DNA of 64,000 nt from JAFAMB01 sp963775805 (lineage in GTDB: Bacteria > Verrucomicrobiota > Verrucomicrobiia > Chthoniobacterales > JAFAMB01): contig CAVZKG010000003.1 in NCBI GenBank assembly GCA_963775805.1, positions 1 through 64,000 on the forward strand, written 5' to 3'. Of the stretch, positions 1-7,843 are shown piece by piece; the stretch's first letter is position 1; each line of letters begins with the position of its first letter. Made by a program: the position numbers and the translations under genes. The notes beneath the pieces were generated by a model. The model was given only the letters and a program-made list of their open reading frames with translations, ran no database searches and was not told the origin of the DNA.

Positions 1-22
1 GGACTTTTTATCCGTTGAACCT

Positions 23-292
23 TTGCGCCCGGAAGTCTCAAAGACTAATCGCCGTCGGTTCCCAAAGATCAGCAAAAATGCCGCGGCGTGGCTGGAAGTT
101 TACCGACAACGTGGAGGAGGCTCCGAAGGCAAGGTTTGCATCTACTCTGGGCGGCAACTCCATCTGCACCGAATCAAGAATTGGAATGCGGCCGGCATCG
201 CGAAATGGATCCAACAAGGGATGCGTCACACATTTTGCTCAAACTGGTTGGCTTTGAACAAGGATGTCAACGAGCTCGTGCTCCAAAGCAGG
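23..292 (+). pseudogene. tyrosine recombinase remnant (C-terminal catalytic part)
   Basis: The translation aligns without gaps in frame to the C-terminal half of the integrase at 4112-5293. Shared blocks include the basic strand before the catalytic domain centre (RRRFP versus TRYPE), AAWLEVY versus AIAWLRAY, and the box WIQQGMRHTF versus WVQQGARHTF followed by the WLAL-KD segment. The alignment stops before the GH and Tyr motifs, so the nucleophile is absent and the product cannot recombine DNA. The N-terminal part is off the left edge of the window or missing. It keeps the Gln-for-His substitution three residues before the Arg that is also seen in the intact copy, so both belong to one integrase subfamily. 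Confidence 0.75.
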
Positions 293-439
293 AACACCGT
301 CCCGATGTGCTTTCGCCGATAGGTTGCTTTCAAAGCTTTCATTGGGCGCGGCGAAGATTTTTACCGCTTTTTCAGCGGTCTCGGCCTGCACTGTTAGACT
401 GATTAGCTTGCCATCTACGAAAAATTCGTACCGTGGCAT
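239..439 (-). CDS. small hypothetical protein (66 aa), uncertain
   Basis: A 66-residue open frame on the minus strand starts with a strand-rich segment (MPRYEFFVDGKLISLTVQAE) that looks protein-like, followed by a helix-prone AETAEKAVKIF stretch. The C-terminal half overlaps the integrase remnant on the opposite strand, so only about the first 45 residues are likely to be native sequence. It may be a small gene whose 3' end was replaced when the integrase was truncated. I do not recognise the family. Confidence 0.3.
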   Translation of the reverse strand: MPRYEFFVDGKLISLTVQAETAEKAVKIFAAPNESFESNLSAKAHRDGVPALEHELVDILVQSQPV

Positions 440-657
440 CCCGCCAGACTGGACTGTTGCCGTATAAACAACAAGACTTTCGCAAAAAAGAGACAGTCAC
501 GAGTCGGATTCATCCTGCTTCTTTGAAAAAGCCTTGAGGGCGAAAGAAGTTTCAAGCCCTATCCAAAATCCCCGCGTCATTATTCGCCGGCGAATTTACC
601 CGTGTGCCGATCGGCTCGAACGCAAGGGTTGAGTGTACAAACGGGATCAACGGTAAT

Positions 658-1647
658 TCAACTCTTGGTGACGACAACGCACTTACCAGCCATGTTAGCT
701 TTGTAAGGCATGTCCGTGAAATCAACGGATCTGGTTGTCATGAAAACCCCCAATGGTTTGTCTGGGTTATCCATAGCCCCCACCCAGCCCGGATTGCACA
801 GTATGTATAAAGGTTTCTCCTTAGTGCCTATAGCTAATCCATCATTGTTCTTTCGTGGCTCTTCAACCCAACCCATGAGGATCTCTCGGATAGCGAGATC
901 GGGCATCCATGTAGTTTGCCAGAAGGTCCATTCTTTTTGGGTCTGGGGCTTAAGTGTCCATGCGTGGATTTTATGCCATCTTTGGGCGGACCAATCTTGA
1001 ATCGCTAGGTTGGAAGCGTATAGGTCGGAAACGGTGTCCATGTGGTGTTGACCGTAAGTGGTCATAAAGACACAGCGGGGATCTTCTTCAGCTTGTTTGT
1101 CTAAACCATATCCGCACAGTAGTCCCCAATGAGTAAAACCGTCTTGATCTTTTATGCCTCCGACTACGCCATCATCGTTGGCGGAGGTGTACGGGAAGAC
1201 GATGGCGTCCCCGGCTTCGACCGAGGCAACGATTCCCTCCCAGAGTTGATCGGCGTCTCTAAAGGTTAGAATATTTGTGGCGATGCCGATGCTGGTGGCG
1301 AGCTTTTGCAAGTCATCGGCTCCGTTAATTTCACCGACTTGGCTTAGGCCCATTCTTTTGGCTCTCGAAAGAATGGAATCCGGGCGTTGTGCGGGAATAG
1401 AACCTCCTGCTTGCCACGTTTGGCGCCAGTTTGAATCCAAATCCTGTTTCTTGGCTGGTGGTATGGCGTAATGCTTGCCTAGAACTTTGGCCGCGGCATG
1501 CAGTGCATAAATGCCACAAGTCGCGCCTACTTGTTTGGTTACCAGCAAGCCGTTGCTGTTATTCCAAATCAGCTTGACCTTCTCAAAGCCATTTTCGGTT
1601 GGGTACTTTTCACAGTTAACGATGTTTTCACCAGGGATCCAAGGCAC
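658..1647 (-). CDS. papain-like cysteine protease candidate (329 aa)
   Basis: I do not recognise a named family, but the chain carries the hallmarks of a papain-fold peptidase. Gln39 and Cys44 sit in the motif QVGATCGIYALHAA at the head of a helix, and His173 follows in FTHWGLLCGYG; this Q-x4-C ... HW-x-GY arrangement resembles C39-like and actin-maturation-protease-like (C19orf54) peptidases. The third catalytic residue is not clear. There is no signal peptide or membrane segment, so it would act in the cytoplasm or be delivered by another system. The start is a GTG preceded at good spacing by AGGAG. It lies in the decayed island and has no operon partner. Protease function is inferred from motifs only. 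Confidence 0.55.
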   Translation of the reverse strand: MPWIPGENIVNCEKYPTENGFEKVKLIWNNSNGLLVTKQVGATCGIYALHAAAKVLGKHYAIPPAKKQDLDSNWRQTWQAGGSIPAQRPDSILSRAKRMGLSQVGEINGADDLQKLATSIGIATNILTFRDADQLWEGIVASVEAGDAIVFPYTSANDDGVVGGIKDQDGFTHWGLLCGYGLDKQAEEDPRCVFMTTYGQHHMDTVSDLYASNLAIQDWSAQRWHKIHAWTLKPQTQKEWTFWQTTWMPDLAIREILMGWVEEPRKNNDGLAIGTKEKPLYILCNPGWVGAMDNPDKPLGVFMTTRSVDFTDMPYKANMAGKCVVVTKS

Positions 1648-1764
1648 GATTAAGCTCCTTTGATAAGGCTCCTTGGTTTTAGTAGAAAATCAGATAGGGT
1701 TCAACTTGGAATGCAAGAGTTCGTTGGTCCGGAGTGAGTCTGAACTGACCGCGACATCGAGCGA

Positions 1765-2091
1765 TTAAGACAAAAGCTCTTCCGCGCGCTCAAGCGCCTT
1801 GTTCAACGCGTGGATTGACCGATGATCCGGGGACTTCCGAAACTCTTTGATCGCGTCGACGAGGTCTTTTATCGCGGATTGCCGCTTTGCCAATACCTTT
1901 CGCACGCCGTCCTTCACAATACGGCCCTCGATGGCAATGTTTTTGACGGCCGACGGTGGAAGATCAACGCCAACTAAGTCCTTCAGAACCCGGCGCAGCT
2001 CTTGAAGATTCGCCCAGGCATTTTTGCGGGACGCTCTTGAAGCGGCGAGTTCGTCGAGAACGTCTTGAAGCTCCTTCGGATCCAGGGCCAT
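1765..2091 (-). CDS. small helical hypothetical protein (108 aa)
   Basis: This 108-residue protein is almost entirely predicted helix, rich in Lys, Arg, Leu and Glu, with heptad-like spacing around residues 5-50 and 70-107. There is no Cys, signal peptide or membrane segment. It lies 117 bases beyond the end of the cysteine-protease candidate's start, on the same strand but upstream of it, and has no recognised family. It may be a small DNA-binding or regulatory protein of the island; this is only a guess from composition. Confidence 0.45.
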   Translation of the reverse strand: MALDPKELQDVLDELAASRASRKNAWANLQELRRVLKDLVGVDLPPSAVKNIAIEGRIVKDGVRKVLAKRQSAIKDLVDAIKEFRKSPDHRSIHALNKALERAEELLS

Positions 2092-2141
2092 TGCGCCATA
2101 TGTTCAGACGAACACATGCCCTTCAAGTTGGAAATGCTGCC

Positions 2142-3221
2142 TCAAACAGTTCTCGTGTGAATTTTCCAAGACCGGGCTCTTTGCTCTCGTGAGGACCGAC
2201 GACGTTCAAAGTCAGATCTCGTTGTCGCTCTCTGAGCGATTGAGCCGCGTCCGATTGGCCCGAATGGATGTGCAGAAGTCTGCCGGGCGGCCAGCGCATT
2301 TACCGAGGCGTGCGGGGCGTAAGATTTAATCTTAGCCAACGCGGTAGGGGCCGCTGCTTCCAGCGCCGTCTTGGCATCCGGCGAAATTTTAGCTAGGTCG
2401 AAGGACTTTCCCGGCACGATTCCGAGCCGGGCCATTTGCTGAAGGATCGAGTAGTCGTTGGAATGGGGTGGGTTCAACTTCATCAATTCTGCGAACTTGG
2501 CGAAGAATTCTGGAGCGCTCATCTTCTCGATCTGCTCGACCGGCGCACTCATATTTTGTCGCGCATCAAATACTCCCTTCCGCGGTTCGAACCGCTTTTT
2601 TCTCCATTCACCTAGCGGAATGGCCTTCAATCCCGCCTGGAATTTGTGTACGTTATCATAATCCCTTTTGCCGTTTGTCTGCGTACGTCCAATAATCCAA
2701 CCTTCTGAGGTTGGAGCTTTTATGTCAGTTACCCCTGCAGGCAACTCGCCGCGCCAACTGGGGCCAGTAATAGCGTAGGTCTGTGGCTCTGTGCCGGAAG
2801 TGCGCTTGCCGGGCGACGCAAAAATGTCGGTCCACATGTCCAACATGGGCAACAGATAATAACGGCCACCGGAATCTGGGACATCAATTATCAGCGGCTC
2901 TTTCGACACGTCGAACCAAAGAAACGAATAGAGCGTGTCAGCGTTTGCTCGCACGACGTCGGTGAAGGTCGCGTCCGGGAAGTCCGGCGCATGGTAGAAT
3001 TGATTCATCGGCGCGTGCTTCGTCCTTGTGTCCGGAATTATCGTATTGGTTTGGACTTTCCGAGTGATGTCCATTAAAACGAGCGGGTAAGCGTAAATAT
3101 ACGTGTCGACCGCGATTTGCTTGGCATCATCCGTCGTAACAGGCGCCAGGGCAGTGGCCAAGTGTGCCACGAATAAACTAAGCAAAAGGATCGCTGAGTT
3201 GATGCACGCTTCAGTTTTCAC
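2142..3221 (-). pseudogene. DUF1254 protein, 3' truncated and fused out of frame
   Basis: Residues 1-25 form a signal peptide and residues about 28-300 match DUF1254 (blocks TYIYAYPLVLMDITRKVQTN, APMNQFYHAPDFPDA, VRANADTLYSFLWFDV and GGRYYLLPMLDMWTD). Full-length DUF1254/DUF1214 proteins run to roughly 450-500 residues; here the C-terminal DUF1214 domain is missing. After about residue 300 the reading frame becomes Arg/Ser-rich and unlike the family, so the tail is probably read-through into unrelated DNA. Such proteins are exported and of unknown function. The gene is likely a non-functional remnant in the old island. Confidence 0.6.
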
Positions 3222-3429
3222 CCCTTCAACGCTAGAAGCGCGAATCTATAATCTCCATAAAATTCGACCCTCAAAAGAGGCCTTCTACAGGTCCGACGGC
3301 TGTTATGAACTGTTCACAACGGCTAGGCGCCCGAACTGCCGCGGTCCTGCTTCTTCAGAAACGCCGTGATTGCAGTCCTGAAATTTTACATATGCTCGCC
3401 CTTGGCAGCTATTAGAGCCTTTTTGGTCG

Positions 3430-3729
3430 CTATACTCTAATTTGGGACGTCAACAGCGTCATTTTCGTTGACGTCGATGATGTCAGTGGCGTCTCTCCCG
3501 AGGATGAGACGAATCTAAGCTGAAGATACCCGCAAATCGTATTCGTATCGTGCCCGCTGAAATACACGGCACGACCCTGCGCCACCCAGGAGCGGACGAT
3601 AGCGAGAGTCCCTACGATCGCACCCGGGATAAAGTGCCTGACATTCCCGAAATCCAACGTGATTTCCGACGCAGAGTAACCGGGCAGCAAAAGTTCGATG
3701 TACTTCGTCAGTGTGTATCGCAAACCCAC
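3430..3729 (-). pseudogene. fragment of a STAS-like/ATPase-type protein, uncertain
   Basis: The first 75 residues look like real protein: an alternating hydrophobic strand-helix pattern (ITLDFGNVRHFIPGAIVGTLAIVRSW) followed by VYFSGHDTNTICGYLQLRF. This recalls STAS-like domains found at the N terminus of some ATP-binding proteins, in which a similar region ends in a YLQR-type motif. After that the sequence turns into Ser/Thr-rich, unfamily-like residues, so the gene appears cut. The assignment is weak. It is the last coding-like sequence before the AT-rich stretch and the 54-bp repeat. Confidence 0.3.
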
Positions 3730-3949
3730 GTTGGAAGAGGAATCTCCATCGGGAGTAAGTCGGCAAGTCGCGTAATCTTACGAATTATTGAGAGTCACTC
3801 GGTGGATCGCAAGCCGCTTTCGCTAGTTGAATAAAGCATTTCCTTAGGAAAAACAAATTTTAACGTGATGCATACGTGACGCAATCAGAATAACATTTAA
3901 TTCTGAGCGTTTTGAACCATAATTTAACGCTTTTACTGACAGTAATTTA

Positions 3950-4003
3950 TGCCGAGGAGGGGACTCGAACCCCTAAGGATTGCTCCACCAGATCCTAAGT
4001 CTG
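3950..4003. repeat. left attachment site: 54-bp copy of tRNA-Leu 3' half
   Basis: These 54 bases are identical to 19502-19555, which form the 3' half of the tRNA-Leu gene from the discriminator base through the anticodon region. The sequences diverge immediately outside (A versus T on the left, C versus G on the right). The acceptor 5' strand and D arm are absent here, so this is not a tRNA gene. It is the expected product of tyrosine-integrase insertion at the tRNA 3' half. The flanking 3730-3949 is AT-rich and holds no gene I can support. Confidence 0.9.
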
Positions 4004-4111
4004 CATTGGTACGTAGGCAAATAAGCTTGCCTTAGGGAAAAACTGTGTTATGTGTACCAATAGATACCCGCTTAACGAGATTGATTCCGCAACATTCCGT
4101 AGACAGAACCT

Positions 4112-5293
4112 ATGCCGGCTAAAGCTTCTCTTATTCCCAAACATCGTCCGCGCCTCGAAGCGCTCGGACAATCGGCGTGGGAACTTTCCATCCCGCCCTC
4201 TTTGTCAGATACAGGGAAGGAGAAGCGCCTCTTCTTCCCGACAAAGAAGGCAGCAGCACTCACCGCGATGCAACTCCAGAACCGCCAAGATAACTTCGGC
4301 CTCTCTTTGTCGGCGGTGACGCCCGTTCACATCGCCGAAAGCGCCGAAGCACTCAAAGTTCTGGAAGGGACCGGGCTCAGTCTTCTGGACGCTGCGTGGA
4401 TCGCCAAGGAAGTGCACGGACGCCGTACCGCAAGCATTCCCTTCCTTGAGCTGTACAATCGCTTTCTTGAAACCAAGAGCCATTGTCATCACGACTATCA
4501 AGGTGCTCATCGCCAGCATCGGGACCGCTACCCGCAACTGCACGCCAAACTGGCAACGGATATCACGACCGCCGAACTGGAAAAACTCTTGAAGCCTCTC
4601 GGCCTCGGAGCTCGCGATCACGCCATCAAGTATTGGCGGGCCGTGTTTAACTACGGAATCCAGAAGAAGATCTTGCTCGAGAACCCGATTGACGATGTCG
4701 ATAGAAAAGAGTCTGTCTCCGACGAGGCCGCCATCATCTCCAACGCGCATGTTCGAGGATTGCTCAACTACGCTCTAGATTACGACCTCCCACTCCTGCC
4801 CTATTTCGTGTTCGGCTTTTTCGAAGGACTGCGGCCCGATGGCGAGCTTCTTAAACTCGATTGGGACGCTGTTCGTTTCGATACCAAAAAAATCATCATG
4901 ACGAGGCGGATCACCAAGAAGAAGCAGACCCGCTATCCGGAACTCAATGACACTGCGATCGCCTGGCTGCGTGCCTACGAGGCCCGAGGTGGCGTTTTAT
5001 CTGGCCCGGTAGTCACCTATGGCGAATCAGCCTTACGAACCGCCAGAGTCAAGGCCCAGCAAGCAGTCGGCATGAATGGTTGGGTGCAACAAGGCGCCCG
5101 GCACACGTTCACCTCCCACTGGCTTGCCCTCTACAAGGACGAGAACAAGCTCGCCCTCATGAACGGTCACTCACGCGATGTGATGTGGGATTCTTACGTG
5201 CATGGCCTGACCGAGGAAGAGGGTCGGGCTTACTTCGACATCCTGCCGCCGGATGGGAGCCGAACCATCGTCCCCTTTGTCGCGAGCACTTGA
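4112..5293 (+). CDS. tyrosine-family integrase (393 aa)
   Basis: Site-specific recombinase that would insert and excise the element at tRNA-Leu. The N-terminal part (about 1-100) is basic; a SAM-like core-binding domain spans about 100-200; the catalytic domain covers about 205-375. Visible active-site residues are Arg241 (FFEGLRPDGELLKL), the Lys region ITKKKQTRYPEL near 265-275, Arg330-His331 in QQGARHTF, His353 in NGHSRDV and Tyr362 in WDSYVHG. The first His of the usual HxxR box is replaced by Gln327. It sits 108 bases inside the left attachment site. The next gene starts 14 bases after its stop and is probably co-transcribed. Confidence 0.9.
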   Translation: MPAKASLIPKHRPRLEALGQSAWELSIPPSLSDTGKEKRLFFPTKKAAALTAMQLQNRQDNFGLSLSAVTPVHIAESAEALKVLEGTGLSLLDAAWIAKEVHGRRTASIPFLELYNRFLETKSHCHHDYQGAHRQHRDRYPQLHAKLATDITTAELEKLLKPLGLGARDHAIKYWRAVFNYGIQKKILLENPIDDVDRKESVSDEAAIISNAHVRGLLNYALDYDLPLLPYFVFGFFEGLRPDGELLKLDWDAVRFDTKKIIMTRRITKKKQTRYPELNDTAIAWLRAYEARGGVLSGPVVTYGESALRTARVKAQQAVGMNGWVQQGARHTFTSHWLALYKDENKLALMNGHSRDVMWDSYVHGLTEEEGRAYFDILPPDGSRTIVPFVAST

Positions 5294-5307
5294 AGAGAGG
5301 ACTAATC

Positions 5308-5742
5308 ATGCTCCCAGGCGAACCTCACTGGCTTCTGTTACCCGCATTGCGGCTCGGTGCCACTAAGATGCCCTTAAAAACCCAAAACGGAACCCCCAGA
5401 ACCATGAAAACCACCGCGCACCACCGCACCCCGCTCGAGGCATTGACCCAAATCGCCGAGCGTGAACCTTATCGGTTCTTTAATCAGACCGAACTCGCGC
5501 AGATTCTGCACTTGGACCGAGCAGTAATTCGCGAAGTTCAGCACGGCGGCGCCCCGTTTTTCAAAGGCAAATCCCGGCCCGAATGGATCTTGGAATGGAT
5601 TAGAGACCAATGGTTGAGCCCTGCCTTTCAAGCTGGTAAAAAATCAGGAGCATCACGAACCAAGGAGATACTGTCGCGTCACGCGACAGTATCTCCTGCA
5701 ATACCGACCGTCCGAGAGAAGACGGGCTCTGGCGGCTTCTGA
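5308..5742 (+). CDS. small DNA-binding protein, possible excision factor (144 aa)
   Basis: The chosen ATG follows the integrase stop by 14 bases and has an AGAGGA ribosome site. Residues about 45-105 contain a helix-turn-helix-like segment (FFNQTELAQILHLDRAVIREVQHGGAP, with NQTELAQIL and AVIREVQ as candidate helices) followed by a WILEWIRDQW helix, similar in style to excisionase or MerR-like domains. Co-transcription with the integrase suggests a recombination directionality or regulatory role; this is inference. The last 30 codons are built from a 35-bp near-perfect palindrome and a PTVREK segment that recurs elsewhere in the element, so the native C-terminus may end earlier. Confidence 0.5.
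   Translation: MLPGEPHWLLLPALRLGATKMPLKTQNGTPRTMKTTAHHRTPLEALTQIAEREPYRFFNQTELAQILHLDRAVIREVQHGGAPFFKGKSRPEWILEWIRDQWLSPAFQAGKKSGASRTKEILSRHATVSPAIPTVREKTGSGGF
5663..5697. repeat. 35-bp palindrome (17-bp arms, 1-nt centre)
   Basis: The arms AGGAGATACTGTCGCGT and its exact complement are separated by a single C. It lies inside the 3' end of the small DNA-binding gene. It could be an operator, a recombination-directionality site or a transcript-end hairpin. The inner CTGTCGCGT/ACGCGACAG core is shared in style with hairpins at 5874-5902 and 9603-9633. Confidence 0.8.
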
Positions 5743-5873
5743 GCCAAAGCGGTGCGGCCCCCCGCGCACCGAAACAAAGCGAACGAACCTTTTCCGATTG
5801 CGAGCTAGGGCCGAAGATTCATTGACAACTAATTGACGTGGATTGCCCCAGATTAAAGTAACTGCCCCTTACC

Positions 5874-5933
5874 AGGGTGAGACGCATCACGCGTCTGACC
5901 CTCCGAATAAGAAGCCAACGGTACGCGAGAAAC
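5874..5933 (+). repeat. hairpin-linked motif, copy 2
   Basis: A 12-bp-arm hairpin (AGGGTGAGACGC / GCGTCTGACCCT, one mismatch, 5-nt loop) is followed 12 bases later by CCAACGGTACGCGAGAAAC at 5915-5933. Copy 1 is the palindrome at 5663-5697 plus CCGACCGTCCGAGAGAAG at 5704-5721; copy 3 is on the minus strand at 9574-9633. Distance from hairpin centre to motif is 24-27 bases in all three. Confidence 0.6.
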
Positions 5934-6091
5934 GTGAAGCTAACCTCCGACACAATCTGTGTCGAAACCTCAAAAGAAGTTTCGAGCCAAATGTCAAAGT
6001 CCAAAGCAGTCAAGCTGACTCGGAGACTCCCATAAGCTGCACAGCTTTGGTGCGTGAAATTTGAGCCTTTTTTCCTCTCCCGCCTTTTTTC

Positions 6092-6196
6092 GGCTCAGGA
6101 TAAGCAAATGCGACAGGCGTCCTTCTGAAACCTTTTCAGAAATTGAAAAGGTTCTCTTCTTGCCTTGCTTTGGCTCAGGATACGCAAATGCGACAG
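6092..6196. repeat. 25-bp direct repeat flanking a hairpin
   Basis: Copies at 6092-6116 and 6172-6196 differ at one base (A/C at position 12) and begin 80 bases apart. Between them, 6129-6153 forms a 10-bp perfect stem (AACCTTTTCA/TGAAAAGGTT) with a GAAAT loop. Function unknown; a protein-binding array or an RNA structure downstream of the leftward operon are both possible. Confidence 0.7.
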
Positions 6197-6271
6197 CCAT
6201 TGCTTGTTGCCCTTTATTCAATTGCCGGCGCTGACTAAACCCCGCGGAATCCGCGGCCTTTCCCTTCGCTA

Positions 6272-6628
6272 TCACCTGGAACCTGCTCCGTTCACCAAAC
6301 AGCCCGTGGGGTGATCCACAAAGATTGGCGGTCCTGGTTCACCGACGCTCGGTTCCTGCCTGGGGCCATGCACGGATTCGATCAGCTCGCGAAACGATTG
6401 CAAGAGTCTCGTTTCCTCCACGACGTCGGACACATCAGCCGGCTGTCGTCGCAAGTCGAAGCGTCGCCGGCCGTGCCCGACCATCTCTAGACTTTGAATC
6501 GAGGCGTCGATTGCCTCGAGCAACTCGACGTCCCAAGAAAAGGGCACGCCTTGGACCTTGCGCACGTTCGCTTGCGCGCTCAATCTCGCGGTCAACCATT
6601 CCATTCCCGAGGCTCTTTTAAAGCTCAT
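6272..6628 (-). CDS. hypothetical protein, last gene of leftward block (118 aa)
   Basis: An open frame of 118 residues, 72 bases after the preceding gene on the same strand. Residues about 9-85 are mixed helical and acidic/basic (MEWLTARLSAQANVRKVQGV, ELLEAIDASIQSLEMVGHGR, DVVEETRLLQSFRELIESV); the tail is Pro/Gly-rich. No family recognised. Its position at the end of the capsid-containing block suggests a structural or morphogenetic gene of the element. An internal Met at residue 9 could be the real start. Confidence 0.45.
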   Translation of the reverse strand: MSFKRASGMEWLTARLSAQANVRKVQGVPFSWDVELLEAIDASIQSLEMVGHGRRRFDLRRQPADVSDVVEETRLLQSFRELIESVHGPRQEPSVGEPGPPIFVDHPTGCLVNGAGSR

Positions 6629-6700
6629 AAAACATCTCAGAGAGGCAGGGCCAGCGAGTCAGGCGCCAGCCCGCCCCCGCGACCGCGAGGAGACAGTTTT

Positions 6701-7294
6701 TCATCGGTTGTTTTCCTCGGCTTCCATTTTTTGGCGGGCCTCGTCCTGCATTTCGTCGAGCAGTTTCCCGGCTTCAGCCATAAGCGTATCGGGGTGGCCA
6801 AACACCAGGTCGATGATCAGCGGACCGTCGCAAATCAAAATCAAATCTTGCCGCACCTTCACAGCTCGCAGCAGACCCGCCGGGCCAAATGTGAAATTTC
6901 GATTCGAGGTTCGCAGAAACTCGTGTGGTTGGACGGGCCGGCCACTGGCCGACGTGAGGATTTCGCCGGGATGCAGGTAACCAGGATCGTTCGCCGCTTC
7001 ACTGGCAATCACGCCATCGGCGTCATGACCGTTACCGCCCGCCGAAGACGTAACGCTTTCTACGTCCTTTTTTTTTGAGGAATTCTCCGCGGGCTCGATC
7101 GGCCTGCCGTACGGATCGACGAGCGCGCGGAAACCTTGGGCGCCGAGCTCTTGCCCTTCGGTGGCGCCGGCCGCATGGAAGTTGCCGCTCGCGAGTGAAC
7201 GCCCTCTGGGAACCTCGACCTTTCGCTTTCGCGCGGCCACCGGCTCAATGACGCGGCCCTCAGCGTAAAGAACAACGATGTCCGGCTCGTTCAT
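6701..7294 (-). CDS. hypothetical protein downstream of capsid genes (197 aa)
   Basis: The start is an ATG overlapping the upstream stop by one base (TAATG), which points to translational coupling with the 180-aa gene. The N-terminal half is low-complexity, with a Gly/Ser/Asp-rich region at about 75-100; residues about 105-195 look folded (GYLHPGEILTSASGRPVQPHEF, FTFGPAGLLRAVKVRQDLIL, DGPLIIDLVFGHPDTLMAEAGKLLDEMQDEARQKMEAEE) and end in a charged helix. No family recognised. It is conserved in position rather than in motif, and is a candidate head-completion or scaffold-like protein; this is inference from its place behind the capsid gene. Confidence 0.55.
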   Translation of the reverse strand: MNEPDIVVLYAEGRVIEPVAARKRKVEVPRGRSLASGNFHAAGATEGQELGAQGFRALVDPYGRPIEPAENSSKKKDVESVTSSAGGNGHDADGVIASEAANDPGYLHPGEILTSASGRPVQPHEFLRTSNRNFTFGPAGLLRAVKVRQDLILICDGPLIIDLVFGHPDTLMAEAGKLLDEMQDEARQKMEAEENNR

Positions 7295-7836
7295 TATTCG
7301 GCCAATTCCCATTTGTCCATGTATCCGTGCCCGATATATTTTTTGGCGTAAACCCAAGGGAAATAAAACGCCATTCCGGGTGGCACCTTGATTCTCTCCC
7401 CACCTTGAGGCACAGGCATATGCATCCCTGGTTGCACGGTAGACGGTTTGATTTTCACCAGAACCATAACGCCGTCAAATTCGCTCGGCTGAACCCAGTC
7501 GTTTGTCGTCATCGGCCATGGGCGAAACGCTAAGACGCCACTTCCAGTCCGGCCACAATCGATATAAGGGTCGGGCAGAAAAACCTTGCCCTCTTTCCAC
7601 CAGCCGCGGATCTGATCATCGATCTGGGCACTAAAGGTTTCAGGCGCGATTGTCTCGAGCCGACCTTTCTTGTCCCTATCGGTCCGGCCTGGGCGATACG
7701 TTCGCCCTTCGAAGAAAACATCGGCCTGCGGAATGACCAGGCGCTCGTCGATGTCCCATTGAATAACTGGCGGATTATCCTGCGCGGCCTCCAACTTTCG
7801 CCGCAGCTGACGCGGGAGATTCTCAGTGGTTTGCAT
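7294..7836 (-). CDS. hypothetical protein next to capsid gene (180 aa)
   Basis: This gene starts 7 bases after the capsid stop and overlaps the next gene by one base. The protein is rich in Trp, Pro and Tyr (VIQWDIDERLVIP, GWWKEGKVFLPDPYIDCGR, AFRPWPMTTNDWVQPSEFDGVMV, MAFYFPWVYAKKYIGHGYMDKWE), has no signal peptide or membrane segment and is predicted mostly beta. I do not recognise it. Tight linkage to the capsid gene suggests a particle protein such as a decoration or connector protein, but no motif proves this. Confidence 0.6.
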   Translation of the reverse strand: MQTTENLPRQLRRKLEAAQDNPPVIQWDIDERLVIPQADVFFEGRTYRPGRTDRDKKGRLETIAPETFSAQIDDQIRGWWKEGKVFLPDPYIDCGRTGSGVLAFRPWPMTTNDWVQPSEFDGVMVLVKIKPSTVQPGMHMPVPQGGERIKVPPGMAFYFPWVYAKKYIGHGYMDKWELAE

Positions 7837-7843
7837 GAGCGTT

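Larger units (their letters stand above)
1..3949. other. decayed older genomic island left of the 54-bp repeat
   Basis: This stretch starts with the C-terminal piece of an integrase homologous to the intact integrase at 4112-5293 and ends at the 54-bp tRNA-Leu repeat. It carries a mixed, mostly leftward cargo: a cysteine-protease candidate, a small helical protein, a truncated DUF1254 gene and another truncated fragment. The layout (integrase at left, cargo, tRNA repeat at right) mirrors the intact element next door. I infer an earlier integration at the same tRNA whose left end lies outside the window. Bases 440-657 hold nothing I can support as a gene. Confidence 0.5.
5743..6271. other. 529-base gene-free stretch rich in hairpins and repeats
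   Basis: No convincing gene is present. It contains the hairpin-plus-motif copy at 5874-5933, a 7-bp-stem hairpin at 5948-5964 (CGACACA/TGTGTCG), and two copies of a 25-bp direct repeat at 6092 and 6172 with a 10-bp-stem hairpin between them. It separates the rightward integrase pair from the end of the leftward structural block, so it may also hold transcription terminators for both sides. Confidence 0.6.

Noticed and set aside
3950..4003. A second tRNA-Leu gene at the left repeat
   Set aside because: Only the 3' half is present; acceptor 5' strand and D arm are missing.
4205..4750. 181-residue minus-strand frame opposite the integrase
   Set aside because: Integrase frame has the complete catalytic set; the opposite frame has no family features.
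5994..6275. 93-residue minus-strand frame
   Set aside because: Made largely of the translated 25-bp direct repeats and hairpin; not gene-like.
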